From Paenibacillus xerothermodurans (GTDB lineage: Bacteria; Bacillota; Bacilli; Paenibacillales; NBRC-103111), in assembly GCF_002220865.2 (NCBI RefSeq), contig NZ_NHRJ02000007.1:1-64000 (forward strand): 64,000 bases of DNA. The letters are read 5' to 3'. The notes below the pieces were generated by a model. It worked only from the letters and a program-made list of their open reading frames with translations. It ran no database searches and was not told the DNA's origin. Shown piece after piece: positions 54,432-62,888 of the stretch; the first letter of the stretch is position 1; the number at the start of each line of letters is the position of its first letter. The translations under genes and the position numbers were made by a program.

Positions 54432-55118
54432 CTAAAAATCATAGCGTCGACTTTTCAACTCCATTGGAATACCTGCCGTTACCAAAAACACGTGATCTGC
54501 GGCGTGAGCAAATCGTTGATTCATAACTCCTGACAGATCACGGAAGTGTCTTCCTAATTTATATTCCGGCACAAGCCCATAACCTACCTCATTCGTTACG
54601 AGTACGAGATGCTTCGCTGAATCGCCGGCGAATTTACTGCAGCCTACTGCCAATTGATCGAGCTTTTCCGATACACGTTCTTCTATGTCCGGATCCTGCT
54701 CGTACTGAAGCAGCCAGTTGGAAAGCCAAAGCGTGAGACAATCGACCAGTATGACGGGGTGCTTATCCCCGCCTCCCACCGGCGGTTGCCGGTTTGCAGT
54801 CCGCTCCTGTCCAGCAGCTGCAACGCCAACTGGCCGAGCCCTGTGACGGTCCGTCTGATCGGCGCTATCCGGGCCGAGATGCATTTTGTTTCGCAGCCCC
54901 TCTATCAGACCGGCCAATTCCAACGGCTCCTCTAACGTCTTCCAGGCAAACTGCCGACTATCCCGCTGCTGCCGATGATGCTCGATTCTTGCCTGCATTT
55001 CAGCATCGAGCGCTTGAGCTGTTGCTACGTACACGCCTTGGTCCGACAGTCGGGAGCAATAGGCTTCAGCAAACCCGCTCTTGCCGCTACGGGCACCGCC
55101 AGTTACCAATGTCAGCAA
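54432..55118 (-). CDS. cobU: Adenosylcobinamide kinase / adenosylcobinamide-phosphate guanylyltransferase
   Basis: A 228-residue CobU. P-loop GGARSGKS (7-14), His47/His48 for the guanylylated intermediate (RIEHHRQQR), VILVDCLTLWLSNWL and FVTNEVGYGLVPE-like LVTNEVGYGLVPEYKLGR with RRDLxGxxN region FRDLSGVMNQ. It phosphorylates adenosylcobinamide and adds GMP. It is about 45 residues longer than E. coli CobU (181 residues) because of a hydrophilic Arg/Gln/Gly/Ala insert near residues 76-119. The start is TTG, 9 nt after AAAGGAG. Located between cobT and cbiB. Confidence 0.92.
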   Translation of the reverse strand: MLTLVTGGARSGKSGFAEAYCSRLSDQGVYVATAQALDAEMQARIEHHRQQRDSRQFAWKTLEEPLELAGLIEGLRNKMHLGPDSADQTDRHRARPVGVAAAGQERTANRQPPVGGGDKHPVILVDCLTLWLSNWLLQYEQDPDIEERVSEKLDQLAVGCSKFAGDSAKHLVLVTNEVGYGLVPEYKLGRHFRDLSGVMNQRFAHAADHVFLVTAGIPMELKSRRYDF

Positions 55119-55143
55119 TCAAGCCAGCTCCTTTCCTTCTCAT

Positions 55144-56202
55144 TCATTTATCAGATTGAGATATCCCTGCTTCAGCGAAAGTAGCCATCTCCTTCATGAT
55201 GCGCCCTGAAGCGTCTATCAAAGGCAAGGCCAACGCTGCGCCCGTGCCCTCTCCGAGCCGCATATCCATATGCAGCATCGGGGCCAGCTCCAAAGCCTGC
55301 AATATGAATGCATGTCCCGGCTCCTGCGAGAGATGGGATGCCAGCATGTAGGCGGTACTGAGCTCTGCCATCCGGCTTGCAACTAGCGCTGCGGCAGACG
55401 AGATAAACCCGTCGATGACGACGGGGCAACGATGCCGTGCAGCACCCAAAATCACACCGGTAAGGCCGGCGATTTCCAGACCGCCGACTTTGGCTAACAC
55501 ATCCAACGGGTCGTTCGCATTAGGTTTATTCAGCGCTATGGCTCGCTCAATCACGCTGCGTTTGTGCAGAAGCAGTTCGCCGCAGATGCCCGTGCCTCGG
55601 CCTACCGTGCCCGCCAGGTCCGCACCGGTCAACACAGCCAGCACGGCCGAGCTGGCCGTGGTGTTGCCGATGCCCATGTCTCCCGTGGCAAACAGCCGAT
55701 AGCCCTGCATAGTCAGCTCCTCGACCAGTTGGATGCCGGTTACGATCGCATCGACAGCTTCCTGCTTCGTCATTGCCGCCTCCCGCATCATGTTGCGCGT
55801 GCCTTTGCGGACCTTCCGCGCATACAGCCGAGGATGCTCCAAATCCGCGTTCACGCCAATGTCCACGCAGATAACGTCCGCTCCCGCCTGTCCGGCCAGC
55901 ACGTTGACCGCCGCTCCGCCGTGCAGGAAATTCAGCACCATCTGTGGCGTGACCTCTGCCGGGTAAGCACTGACTCCCTCTTCGCACACGCCATGATCGC
56001 CGGCCATGACGACGATGGCTTTTTTGCCCAGATCAGGCATAGTTTCCCCTGTGATGGCGGCCAGTTGGCAAGCGATGTCTTCCAGCTTGCCTAAGCTGCC
56101 GGGCGGTTTAGTCAGTTGATCGAGATGCCTACGCGCAGCTGCCATTGCGGCCTTGTCCGGCGGTTGAATTTCAGTTATGAATTCAGCAAGAGCTTGCAGC
56201 AT
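55144..56202 (-). CDS. cobT: Nicotinate-nucleotide:dimethylbenzimidazole phosphoribosyltransferase
   Basis: A 352-residue CobT, normal length. It makes alpha-ribazole phosphate from dimethylbenzimidazole and nicotinate mononucleotide for the lower ligand. Motifs are LTKPPGSLGKLEDIA near the start, VVMAGDHGV, the FLHGGAAVNVLA loop, FATGDMGIGNTTASSA, DGFISSAAAL and the catalytic Glu318 in RLGEGTGAALAL. GGGGG lies 6 nt before the ATG. Second operon part after the transporter genes; 25 nt from cobU. The lower-ligand base cannot be inferred from sequence. Confidence 0.97.
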   Translation of the reverse strand: MLQALAEFITEIQPPDKAAMAAARRHLDQLTKPPGSLGKLEDIACQLAAITGETMPDLGKKAIVVMAGDHGVCEEGVSAYPAEVTPQMVLNFLHGGAAVNVLAGQAGADVICVDIGVNADLEHPRLYARKVRKGTRNMMREAAMTKQEAVDAIVTGIQLVEELTMQGYRLFATGDMGIGNTTASSAVLAVLTGADLAGTVGRGTGICGELLLHKRSVIERAIALNKPNANDPLDVLAKVGGLEIAGLTGVILGAARHRCPVVIDGFISSAAALVASRMAELSTAYMLASHLSQEPGHAFILQALELAPMLHMDMRLGEGTGAALALPLIDASGRIMKEMATFAEAGISQSDK

Positions 56203-56266
56203 AGCCGTCCCCCTCTCTCCTGTGAAAAAGCGAATGTTGCAATAAATCCAATGTAGAACCCACTAC

Positions 56267-57070
56267 TCACTCCATACGCCCGAGCCCATTCGCCTCAAGC
56301 AAAATCTGCGGCACGCCGGCAGACGGATGTTCCACCACAATTGGACGCGTGCCATACACCTGCTCGAGGAGAGCCGGTCGGACGACCTCGTCCGGCCTGC
56401 CGCAGCGCACCACCCGGCCGCGCTGAAGCATTAAGAGCCGCCCACAATATTGCGCTGCCAGATTCAAATCGTGCAGCACTGCCACTACCGTGAGTCCAGA
56501 TTCCCGCTGCCAACTGCGAATCCATTCCATCATCTGTACCTGGTAACCAATGTCCAAGAACGTGGTCGGCTCATCCAACAGCAGCAGTTTCGGCTGCTGC
56601 ACCATCACTTTTCCGAGAGCGACCCGCTGGCGCTCCCCGCCGCTTAACCGGTCAACGGCTCGATCCTGTAACGGCTGTAATTGCAGACGTTCGATGATAT
56701 CATCCACCAATGCGTCCGCATCCACGTCTCCCAGTTCATCCCCAAGCCAGCTCTGAAACGGGTAACGCCCCATGCCGATCACCTCACGCACAGTGAAGCT
56801 GAGCGGGGGCAGCGCATCCTGCTGCAGCACAGCTGTCCATCGGGCAAGCTGTTTGCGTGGATAGGCTGCCGCCTCACGACCTTGGAGCATCACACTGCCA
56901 AAGGTGGGCGATTCGACGCCGGAGATCAATTTCAGCAGCGTGGACTTACCGCTGCCGTTGGGGCCAATGATACCAAAGCATTCACCGGCGTCCACACGGA
57001 AGCTGACCTGCTCGAGCACCGATTGCGCTCCATACGCTTTGCCGGCTTCTTTCAGTTCAATCAATGTCAA
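56267..57070 (-). CDS. Corrinoid ABC transporter, ATP-binding protein (BtuD/FecE type)
   Basis: A 267-residue ABC ATPase with Walker A GPNGSGKST (36-44), signature LSGGERQR, Walker B LLLLDEPT and the H-loop in VAVLHDLN. It belongs to the iron-siderophore/heme/B12 class of importers. The start is TTG at 57070, 7 nt after AAGGTGGGG; the longer frame begins in sequence without a ribosome site. It lies directly after the permease gene and under the cobalamin riboswitch, so corrinoid uptake is the likely role. Confidence 0.9.
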   Translation of the reverse strand: MTLIELKEAGKAYGAQSVLEQVSFRVDAGECFGIIGPNGSGKSTLLKLISGVESPTFGSVMLQGREAAAYPRKQLARWTAVLQQDALPPLSFTVREVIGMGRYPFQSWLGDELGDVDADALVDDIIERLQLQPLQDRAVDRLSGGERQRVALGKVMVQQPKLLLLDEPTTFLDIGYQVQMMEWIRSWQRESGLTVVAVLHDLNLAAQYCGRLLMLQRGRVVRCGRPDEVVRPALLEQVYGTRPIVVEHPSAGVPQILLEANGLGRME

Positions 57071-57144
57071 TCGCTTTCCCCACCTTTTATCTAGGCAATC
57101 CAAGCCACGCATCATCCTGCGCCCTCTCTATGGGTGATGCCGAA

Positions 57145-58176
57145 TCATAGCGCCCGCTTGTTCCGACGCAATAAGTAAGCGAAAAACGGCGCCCCCAAGA
57201 ATGCCGTTACTACGCCTAGAGGGATTTCCGCTGCGCCCAGCATTGTGCGTGCCAGTGTGTCGGCCCACAGCACATACACAGCGCCACCGAGCAGCGACAG
57301 CGGCAGCAGCAGTCGGTAATCCGGTCCCATCAATATTCTCAGCAGGTGCGGAACGATCAGTCCAACGAAAGCCACCACCCCGGACACCGACACGGCGGCA
57401 GCCGTTATCAACGTGGCGGCGGTGAGTACAACCAGTTTCGTACGCTCCACGCGCACGCCCAGATGAGCAGCCTGCGATTCTCCTAAGGCGAATAAGTTCA
57501 TTGCTCGGCCGAATGTCAGCAGGACCACGACTCCCACCGCGAGATACGGCAGCAGCACGAGTGAATAGGTCCAGCCTCGCAGCGATAAGCTTCCCATCAT
57601 CCAAAAAACAATTTCATTGACGACTCCTTTGGACGACGCCACCATTAGCGAGATGAATGATCCCAAAAAGGAGTGCATCACGACCCCGGACAGAAGCACC
57701 GTCTCCATCTTCAGCTTGCCGTTGGTACGCGCCAGCAAAAGCACTGCCACCAGCGACATCGCACCCGTAGTAAACGCCACGATGGGGATAGTCCATGCTC
57801 CAAACAATGCAAACTGCAGACCGAACAAAATCAAAAATGCCGCTCCTACCGCAGCGCCGGATGAGACGCCCAAAGTGAAAGGATCCGCCAAAGGGTTCCG
57901 GAGCACCCCTTGAAACGCCGTGCCGGCGACCCCGAGCGCTGCTCCGACCAGCAGTCCCAGCAGAACGCGCGGAAGCCGCACCCGCCAAATAATTTGCTCG
58001 GTCGCGGGCTCCCACCGGGCAGGCACCCATTCGCCCACCCAAGGCAAATGATGTGCGAGAATGCTCCACACCTGAGCGAGGGGCACATGAACGGAGCCGA
58101 CGGACAGACTAACCGTAACGGAAAGAAAAAGGAGCAGCAGGCCCGCTCCGCCCCACAGCAGCAGCTTGCGCTTCAT
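57145..58176 (-). CDS. Corrinoid ABC transporter permease (BtuC/FecCD family)
   Basis: A 343-residue permease with about ten helices. The family pattern is seen in RLPRVLLGLLVGAALGVAGTAFQGVLRNPLADPFTLGVSSGA (in short parts: RLPRVLLG, FQGVLRNPLADP, LGVSSGA) and in GVVAFVGLIVPHLLR plus the EIPLGVVTAFLGAPFF end. It works with the BtuF-like and BtuD-like partners. Its ATG directly follows the TAG of the binding-protein gene (no gap), so the ribosome site lies in that gene's last codons. Confidence 0.93.
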   Translation of the reverse strand: MKRKLLLWGGAGLLLLFLSVTVSLSVGSVHVPLAQVWSILAHHLPWVGEWVPARWEPATEQIIWRVRLPRVLLGLLVGAALGVAGTAFQGVLRNPLADPFTLGVSSGAAVGAAFLILFGLQFALFGAWTIPIVAFTTGAMSLVAVLLLARTNGKLKMETVLLSGVVMHSFLGSFISLMVASSKGVVNEIVFWMMGSLSLRGWTYSLVLLPYLAVGVVVLLTFGRAMNLFALGESQAAHLGVRVERTKLVVLTAATLITAAAVSVSGVVAFVGLIVPHLLRILMGPDYRLLLPLSLLGGAVYVLWADTLARTMLGAAEIPLGVVTAFLGAPFFAYLLRRNKRAL

Positions 58177-59229
58177 CTATTTCACCAATGCCGGATACAA
58201 TCCCTTGGCCACAGCTACCAGCGCCTCTCCCAGTCTGGGTCCGGGCCGGCTAATTATATTCGTATCGAGCCCGACCAGCCGGTTGTTTTTAATGGCGTCA
58301 ATTTGCGCCCAGCCACTGCGTTCGCGAATAATTTGATCCATTGTCTTCTTCGAACTGTCATCGACGAGATTGTGAGGATACAATATGACCTGCGGGTTTG
58401 CGGCAATCACCTGCTCCTCATTGAACTGAGCGTATCCCTCTGTGTCCGCTGCGATATTGACACCTCCGGCCAGAGTCACCAGTTCGTCAATATATTCGCC
58501 TTTGCCCACCGTCCAGCCCGGCGCAAATTCCACAAACACCCGTTTGCGCTGTTCCGGAGTGAGCTGTTTTACGGCATCCGTCACCTTCTGCCGGTCAGCT
58601 TTCATAGAGCCCACGATATTTTCAGCTTGCTCCTGTTTATCAAATATTTGTCCGAACATTAATATATTGTTCATCACATCGTCCATCGTCTTTGGCTCAA
58701 CCTTGAACACGCTCAGCTTTAACTCACGCAGATGCTCCACCGCGGGCATGTTCAGCGATACGCCCGACAATATCACGTCCGCGTTCGCTGCGAGCAGCGC
58801 TTCTTCGTTCGGCTTCACGATGCTGCCCATCTTTGGCTTGGCTGCTGCCTCCGCCGGGTAATCGCAAAAATCGGACACCCCAATCACTCGATCCCCAAGT
58901 CCCAGTGCGAACAGAATCTCCGTCTCACTCGGCGACACGGACACAATCCGCTCCGGTGCCTTTTCGAAGGTGAATTCCTTGCCGGTGGAATCGCTGATTT
59001 TCAGCGGATACACGGTTGATTTGGCGGTTTGCAGCTCCCCTTGTGCACCTGCTTGTCCAACCTGCTCTGTTGCGCTGCGTGCTTTGGGCGGCTCCACTTC
59101 ACCTTGCAGCATTTGTTTATCAGCACTATTTCCACAGCCTGCGGCGCCGAACGCTACAGCCAAACCTAGCAGTGCACCAAGCCATTTTTTCTTGCCCAAC
59201 AATCTACTAACTGATGTTCTTCTCATCAT
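58177..59229 (-). CDS. Corrinoid-binding lipoprotein (BtuF type)
   Basis: A 350-residue substrate-binding lipoprotein. The signal (WLGALLGLAVAFGAAGC) ends in the lipobox GAAGC; a Gly/Gln linker leads to the periplasmic-binding fold TroA/BtuF class with RIVSVSPSETEILFALGLGDRVIGV and NPQVILYP. It captures cobalamin or its precursors outside the cell for the BtuC/D transporter. ATG at 59229 with AGAGGA about 6 nt upstream; a second ATG follows directly. First gene after the cobalamin riboswitch. Confidence 0.92.
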   Translation of the reverse strand: MMRRTSVSRLLGKKKWLGALLGLAVAFGAAGCGNSADKQMLQGEVEPPKARSATEQVGQAGAQGELQTAKSTVYPLKISDSTGKEFTFEKAPERIVSVSPSETEILFALGLGDRVIGVSDFCDYPAEAAAKPKMGSIVKPNEEALLAANADVILSGVSLNMPAVEHLRELKLSVFKVEPKTMDDVMNNILMFGQIFDKQEQAENIVGSMKADRQKVTDAVKQLTPEQRKRVFVEFAPGWTVGKGEYIDELVTLAGGVNIAADTEGYAQFNEEQVIAANPQVILYPHNLVDDSSKKTMDQIIRERSGWAQIDAIKNNRLVGLDTNIISRPGPRLGEALVAVAKGLYPALVK

Positions 59230-59284
59230 GTCTCTTCCTCTCAACCACGTAGAATCTTGCTAATAGAAGCTTACTCAAGCACAC

Positions 59285-59324
59285 AAAAAAGCCCTGGTTC
59301 CTTCCGCAGCAAGGAATCAGGGGC
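59285..59324 (-). terminator. Terminator platform of the cobalamin riboswitch
   Basis: CCCTGATTCCTT pairs with AAGGAACCAGGG and is followed by TTTTTT on the minus strand. It lies between the aptamer and btuF, as the switch for premature termination. Confidence 0.85.
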
Positions 59325-59417
59325 ACACGTCTCATTCTCAAATGACAGTATGACTCGGCATAAACCGATGTCCGCTGTGCGCGACGCTCCTTTTTTTCGC
59401 GAAAGGATTAGTCTTTC

Positions 59418-59605
59418 CCGTTCAGGCAGGTCTCCTGACTCATGAGGCTGTGTGGTGCAGCATCCCCCCCCTTCCCACCCGACGTAAGCGGACAGTGGCT
59501 GATTGGGGAGCTCCTCATATTACAGTGGCGCGACCGTGCCGGATTCACACCGGCTTCCCTTTTTAACCCGCAGCTCTGTGGCTGCAGGCACCTGATCGAG
59601 CTATG
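59418..59605 (-). promoter_or_regulatory. Cobalamin (AdoCbl-class) riboswitch aptamer
   Basis: On the minus strand, GGGAAGCCGGTGTGAATCCG, GCACGG and CGCCACTGT precede the B12 box GAGTCAGGAGACCTGCC (59425-59441). These are the conserved core elements of cobalamin aptamers. It is followed by the terminator hairpin at 59285-59324 and the btuF start, so it should repress the whole 48.1-59.2 kb unit when cobalamin is plentiful. Confidence 0.96.
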
Positions 59606-59635
59606 CAGTTATAAAATGAACTAGCCGTACGATTG

Positions 59636-60163
59636 CTACTTCTGAGCAATGATAGACATAACCTTCAGCGCCTGCTCTCGATTTGGCGCGTTGACCGGGA
59701 CGAGAGCCACCAAGTCCTTGCCGGACAGCTTCGTATCCGTGAACCATTTGGTGTTTTCTAGTGGAATCCCATACAGATGCGTTTCCTTACCGCCTCCGTC
59801 AACCGGCAGCTCAAGTACGCCCTCAGGAAAATCCTCCCGTTTGGCGATGTCGTCCAGGCTGACATAACCGCCCTGCTGGCCTAAAGCCTGGAAGTCTTTT
59901 GTAGGAATGATAATAATACCATTTTGCTGAGCCGCAATTTCGACAAACAGCTTTTCTATAGAATAAATCGGCGTGGTCACTAGTTGAACAGTTGGCGATT
60001 GCCCGAGCTTAGTTTGCAAATCAGCCTGCAGCTTGTCACCCGCCTCGGCAGGAATGCCTCCTGAGGACATCATAAACACAATCACATCCGCTTTCGGCCC
60101 GCCGCCGCAGCCTGCCAGCACCAATAACAGCATCAGAGCAGCTAACGAAAATCTCAGCTTCAT
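59636..60163 (-). CDS. Putative lipoprotein of unknown function
   Basis: A 175-residue secreted lipoprotein: signal LAALMLLLVLAGC with a perfect lipobox (LAGC), then a soluble domain of about 150 residues with alternating strands and helices (ADVIVFMMSSGG, IIIIPTKDFQALG, THLYGIPLENTKWF). I do not recognise a family. GGGGGT stands about 6 nt before the ATG. It ends about 30 nt upstream of the cobalamin riboswitch aptamer and no terminator separates them, so some read-through into the leader is possible. Confidence 0.7.
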   Translation of the reverse strand: MKLRFSLAALMLLLVLAGCGGGPKADVIVFMMSSGGIPAEAGDKLQADLQTKLGQSPTVQLVTTPIYSIEKLFVEIAAQQNGIIIIPTKDFQALGQQGGYVSLDDIAKREDFPEGVLELPVDGGGKETHLYGIPLENTKWFTDTKLSGKDLVALVPVNAPNREQALKVMSIIAQK

Positions 60164-60390
60164 TTACTTACCCCCGCATCCGCGCATAAGTGAAACCGAT
60201 CCTATGTAAATCCCAACTTACATCATACCATACAACACGCTACTGCAAAAGAGCACACCCGCGACTGCTCGTACTGCCGCCGCTGTCAACAGACGAGCGC
60301 CGCCAGCAGATGGAACTCGCCATAGCAATGACAGAAGCTCCCAATGACCGGTGTTTACGCTGCGGTGCCTCATGGACGTGTGGAATAAAT

Positions 60391-60425
60391 CAAAAAGGGG
60401 CCGAAACTATCGGTTCCCCCGCGTC
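60391..60425 (-). terminator. Terminator containing the spo0E-like stop codon
   Basis: GGGGGAACCGA pairs with TTTCGGCCCC and is followed by TTTTT on the minus strand. The TAG stop at 60407-60409 is the loop, so a ribosome ending translation would cover the hairpin. Confidence 0.75.
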
Positions 60426-60673
60426 TGATTGATATATTCATTGATCTTCTGATCCAACATCATACTGATTTCCACCACTTCCGGAGAAGTGAGACTTCTC
60501 TGCTCCAGCACCAATTGTTCCAGCCTGCAGCGCAGTTGATAGATTTCCTCGTCTAAAGATAAGACAACAGAAGATTTCTTATTTTTCCTGAAGATCCATT
60601 TGGGCCGGGAGTCGTTCTCTCTGACCCAGTTCACACTAAGAGAGTTACGATACTCATACTGCGGAAAAGCCAT
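60407..60673 (-). CDS. Spo0E-like aspartyl-phosphate phosphatase
   Basis: An 88-residue small protein. The C-terminal half matches the Spo0E family two-helix hairpin: LDEEIYQLRCRLEQLV then VVEISMMLDQKINEYI, with the core S-x-x-L-D. Spo0E-type phosphatases dephosphorylate Spo0A-P and so delay sporulation. The N-terminal 40 residues are basic and specific to this protein. GAGGAGGG is 7 nt before the ATG. Monocistronic, with its terminator overlapping the stop codon. Confidence 0.88.
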   Translation of the reverse strand: MAFPQYEYRNSLSVNWVRENDSRPKWIFRKNKKSSVVLSLDEEIYQLRCRLEQLVLEQRSLTSPEVVEISMMLDQKINEYINQTRGNR

Positions 60674-60790
60674 GGATCATCCCTCCTCGGACTCATACCT
60701 TTAGTTCATAGAAAGCTGCGTCTAATAAAACCTCTATAGTATAAAGATACCAGTTATTGTCTAAGAAGGAAATGACTAACTTTGTCGCAT

Positions 60791-60830
60791 CGTATCGAAA
60801 CTACAGTTTTCTTATGAAATTTCCGATACG
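60791..60830. repeat. Inverted repeat at the end of alaT
   Basis: CGTATCGAAA (60791-60800) is complementary to TTCCGATACG (60821-60830, one bulge), flanking the stop codon of the aminotransferase gene. It lacks a T run; possibly an RNA 3' stabiliser. Confidence 0.35.
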
Positions 60831-62003
60831 ATCGATAGCCTCGGTTAATTGACTCACGGAATACGCGTAAGAGCACCGAACGAAGCCCTCTCCTCCGAGT
60901 CCGAAAACATTGCCGGGAACAGCGGCGACCTTGCCTTCATAGAGCAGCTGCTCCGCAAATTGCTCTGAGCTTAATCCGGTTGAAGCTATTGACGGGAAAG
61001 CGTAAAATGCGCCCTGCGGCTCGTGACATTCCAGCCCGATATCCCGAAACCCCTGCACGACCAAGCGGCGCCTCTGATTGTATGACTCGACCATTTGGTC
61101 CTTTTCGCCAAGTCCATGCTTTAACGCCTCCAACCCGGCCACTTGTGCCATCGCGGGTGCGCACATCACCGTATACTGATGTATTTTCAGCATTGCCGAG
61201 ATCAACTCCGGATGCCCACAGGCGTAACCTAACCGCCAACCCGTCATTGCAAAAGCTTTGGAAAAGCCGCTTACTAAGATCGTCCGCTCCCACATGCCGG
61301 GCAATGTTGCGAAGCTGACATGCTTCTGGCCGTAGGTCAACTCGGCATAAATCTCATCCGATATGACTATCAGGTCATGCTCCTCCACGAGCTTGGCAAT
61401 CGGCAGCCAGTCCTCATATGTCATGATGCCGCCCGTAGGGTTGCTTGGGTAACTCAGCACGAGCACCTTCGACTTAGGCGTAATGCATGCTTGCAATGCC
61501 TCTGCCGTCAATTTAAACTGATCCTTCGCAAAAGTCTCTACGCCAACTGGGACACCGCCCGTAATTCTGGTGATCGGAGAGTAAGAAACATAGGAAGGCT
61601 CAGGCACAAGTATCTCATCTCCCGGAACAATCAGCGCACGCAAAGCCAGATCGATCGCCTCACTGCCGCCCACCGTGACAAGTACCTCGTTCGCGGGCTC
61701 ATATTTGGTTTGGAAGGAATCGTACAAATATTCTGCGATCGCTTCACGCAGCTCATAGACCCCGGCATTTGGAGTATATTTGGTATTTCCCCGTTCCAAC
61801 GAGTACACGCATGCTTCGCGCACATGCCAGGGTGTACTAAAATCCGGCTCGCCTACACCAAGCGATATAATGTCCTCCTTGCTGGCGGTAACCAAGTCAA
61901 AAAACTTGCGGATGCCGGAAGGCGCGATATCCCGTACCAGCGGGGCCAAATATCCCGACATCGGCTTCATGTTTGATTCGTTCAACTGGTTCTGCTTTAT
62001 CAT
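60801..62003 (-). CDS. alaT: Class I aminotransferase, AlaT/PatA-like
   Basis: A 400-residue PLP enzyme. It shows SGIRKFFDL, ISLGVGEPDFSTPWHV, YTPNAGVYELREAI, VLSYPSNPTGG, SDEIYAELTYG and the Lys in SGFSKAFAMTGWRLGY, with RCSYAYS near the end. The gene directly follows an Lrp-type regulator, as alaR-alaT (yugG-yugH) do in Bacillus, which supports an alanine aminotransferase role; other amino acids are possible. AAGGA is about 9 nt before the ATG and overlaps the regulator stop region. Confidence 0.88.
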   Translation of the reverse strand: MIKQNQLNESNMKPMSGYLAPLVRDIAPSGIRKFFDLVTASKEDIISLGVGEPDFSTPWHVREACVYSLERGNTKYTPNAGVYELREAIAEYLYDSFQTKYEPANEVLVTVGGSEAIDLALRALIVPGDEILVPEPSYVSYSPITRITGGVPVGVETFAKDQFKLTAEALQACITPKSKVLVLSYPSNPTGGIMTYEDWLPIAKLVEEHDLIVISDEIYAELTYGQKHVSFATLPGMWERTILVSGFSKAFAMTGWRLGYACGHPELISAMLKIHQYTVMCAPAMAQVAGLEALKHGLGEKDQMVESYNQRRRLVVQGFRDIGLECHEPQGAFYAFPSIASTGLSSEQFAEQLLYEGKVAAVPGNVFGLGGEGFVRCSYAYSVSQLTEAIDRIGNFIRKL

Positions 62004-62016
62004 GGCTCATCGTCCT

Positions 62017-62508
62017 TCACGGAGAGATTAGCAGGCGGTTATCCTCATCTGGATTTTCAAAAATAATGCCGTCCTGCTTATATTTTTTCAAGGTGAAATT
62101 GGTCCTGGTTGATAGCACACGCTCGATCGGTGACAGCTTGTTGGACACGAACCAGGCGACTTCATTTAAAGTTTTTCCTTCGATCTCGACCAGCAAATCA
62201 TACGATCCTGACATAAGATAGACGGATTTCACTTCCGGATATAAATATATGCGTTCGGCAATCGCATCAAATCCACGACCGCGTTCCGGCGTAATTTGCA
62301 CTTCAATCAAGGCGGTCACTCTCTCTTCTTCCACCTTCGCCCAATTCACCACAGTCGCGTACTTAACGATAACACCAGCGTCCTCAAGCTCCCGGATAGC
62401 TGCAGCCACTTCCTCCTCCGAGGCGCCCAGCATGGTCGCGATCAACGCGGGGGTTCTTCTCGCGTCTTCCTTCAACAGCTTGACGATGCTCTTTTTAAAT
62501 TGTTCCAT
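62017..62508 (-). CDS. alaR: Lrp/AsnC-family regulator, AlaR-like
   Basis: A 163-residue regulator. A helix-turn-helix (about 5-60; VKLLKEDARRTPALIATMLG then AAIRELEDAGVIVKYAT) precedes the ligand-binding RAM domain (about 70-155; ALIEVQITPERG, YLMSGSYDLLVEIEG). Lrp-type proteins sense amino acids. It lies 13 nt upstream of the aminotransferase gene, in the order alaR-alaT known from Bacillus, where AlaR activates alaT. AGGAGG is 11 nt before the ATG. Confidence 0.93.
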   Translation of the reverse strand: MEQFKKSIVKLLKEDARRTPALIATMLGASEEEVAAAIRELEDAGVIVKYATVVNWAKVEEERVTALIEVQITPERGRGFDAIAERIYLYPEVKSVYLMSGSYDLLVEIEGKTLNEVAWFVSNKLSPIERVLSTRTNFTLKKYKQDGIIFENPDEDNRLLISP

Positions 62509-62806
62509 CGGTTGATTGACCTCCTAGTAGAGAAACTAGCTATGTAATCATGCGCCTCATGCTGCGGCAGCTGCCAGGCTGCATCCACATTCACACAAGG
62601 TGACGCGAAGCATACCTGCAGCGATGATTATTACTTCATATTACACCCTCCGCCGCAATTATTGCAAAATAAAATTCCAGCACTGCCACGCAGCAAATAC
62701 AATAGTCTCTACACTCCCGGATGCATCACCGGCTCATACACCGCAGCCACACATTTGCATCGCGATACTACACGGCGAGAAGCTGATGGCGCTTGCGCGC
62801 TACAAC
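62509..62806. other. Gene-free stretch upstream of alaR
   Basis: About 300 nt. It should contain the alaR promoter, but no convincing -35/-10 pair was seen. No gene or repeat is supported. Confidence 0.35.
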
Positions 62807-62838
62807 AGAAAAATCCCGATGAACCGTTCATCGGGATC
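62807..62838 (-). terminator. Terminator of the GNAT gene
   Basis: ATCCCGATGAAC pairs perfectly with GTTCATCGGGAT, followed by TTTTTC on the minus strand. Confidence 0.9.
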
Positions 62839-62888
62839 TGGGATTTGCACAGAAAGTCACACATGTTGCATTCTATTGTTAATCCGCT

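Noticed and set aside
59442-59624. A 60-codon plus-strand frame
   Set aside because: It is the antisense of the cobalamin riboswitch aptamer.
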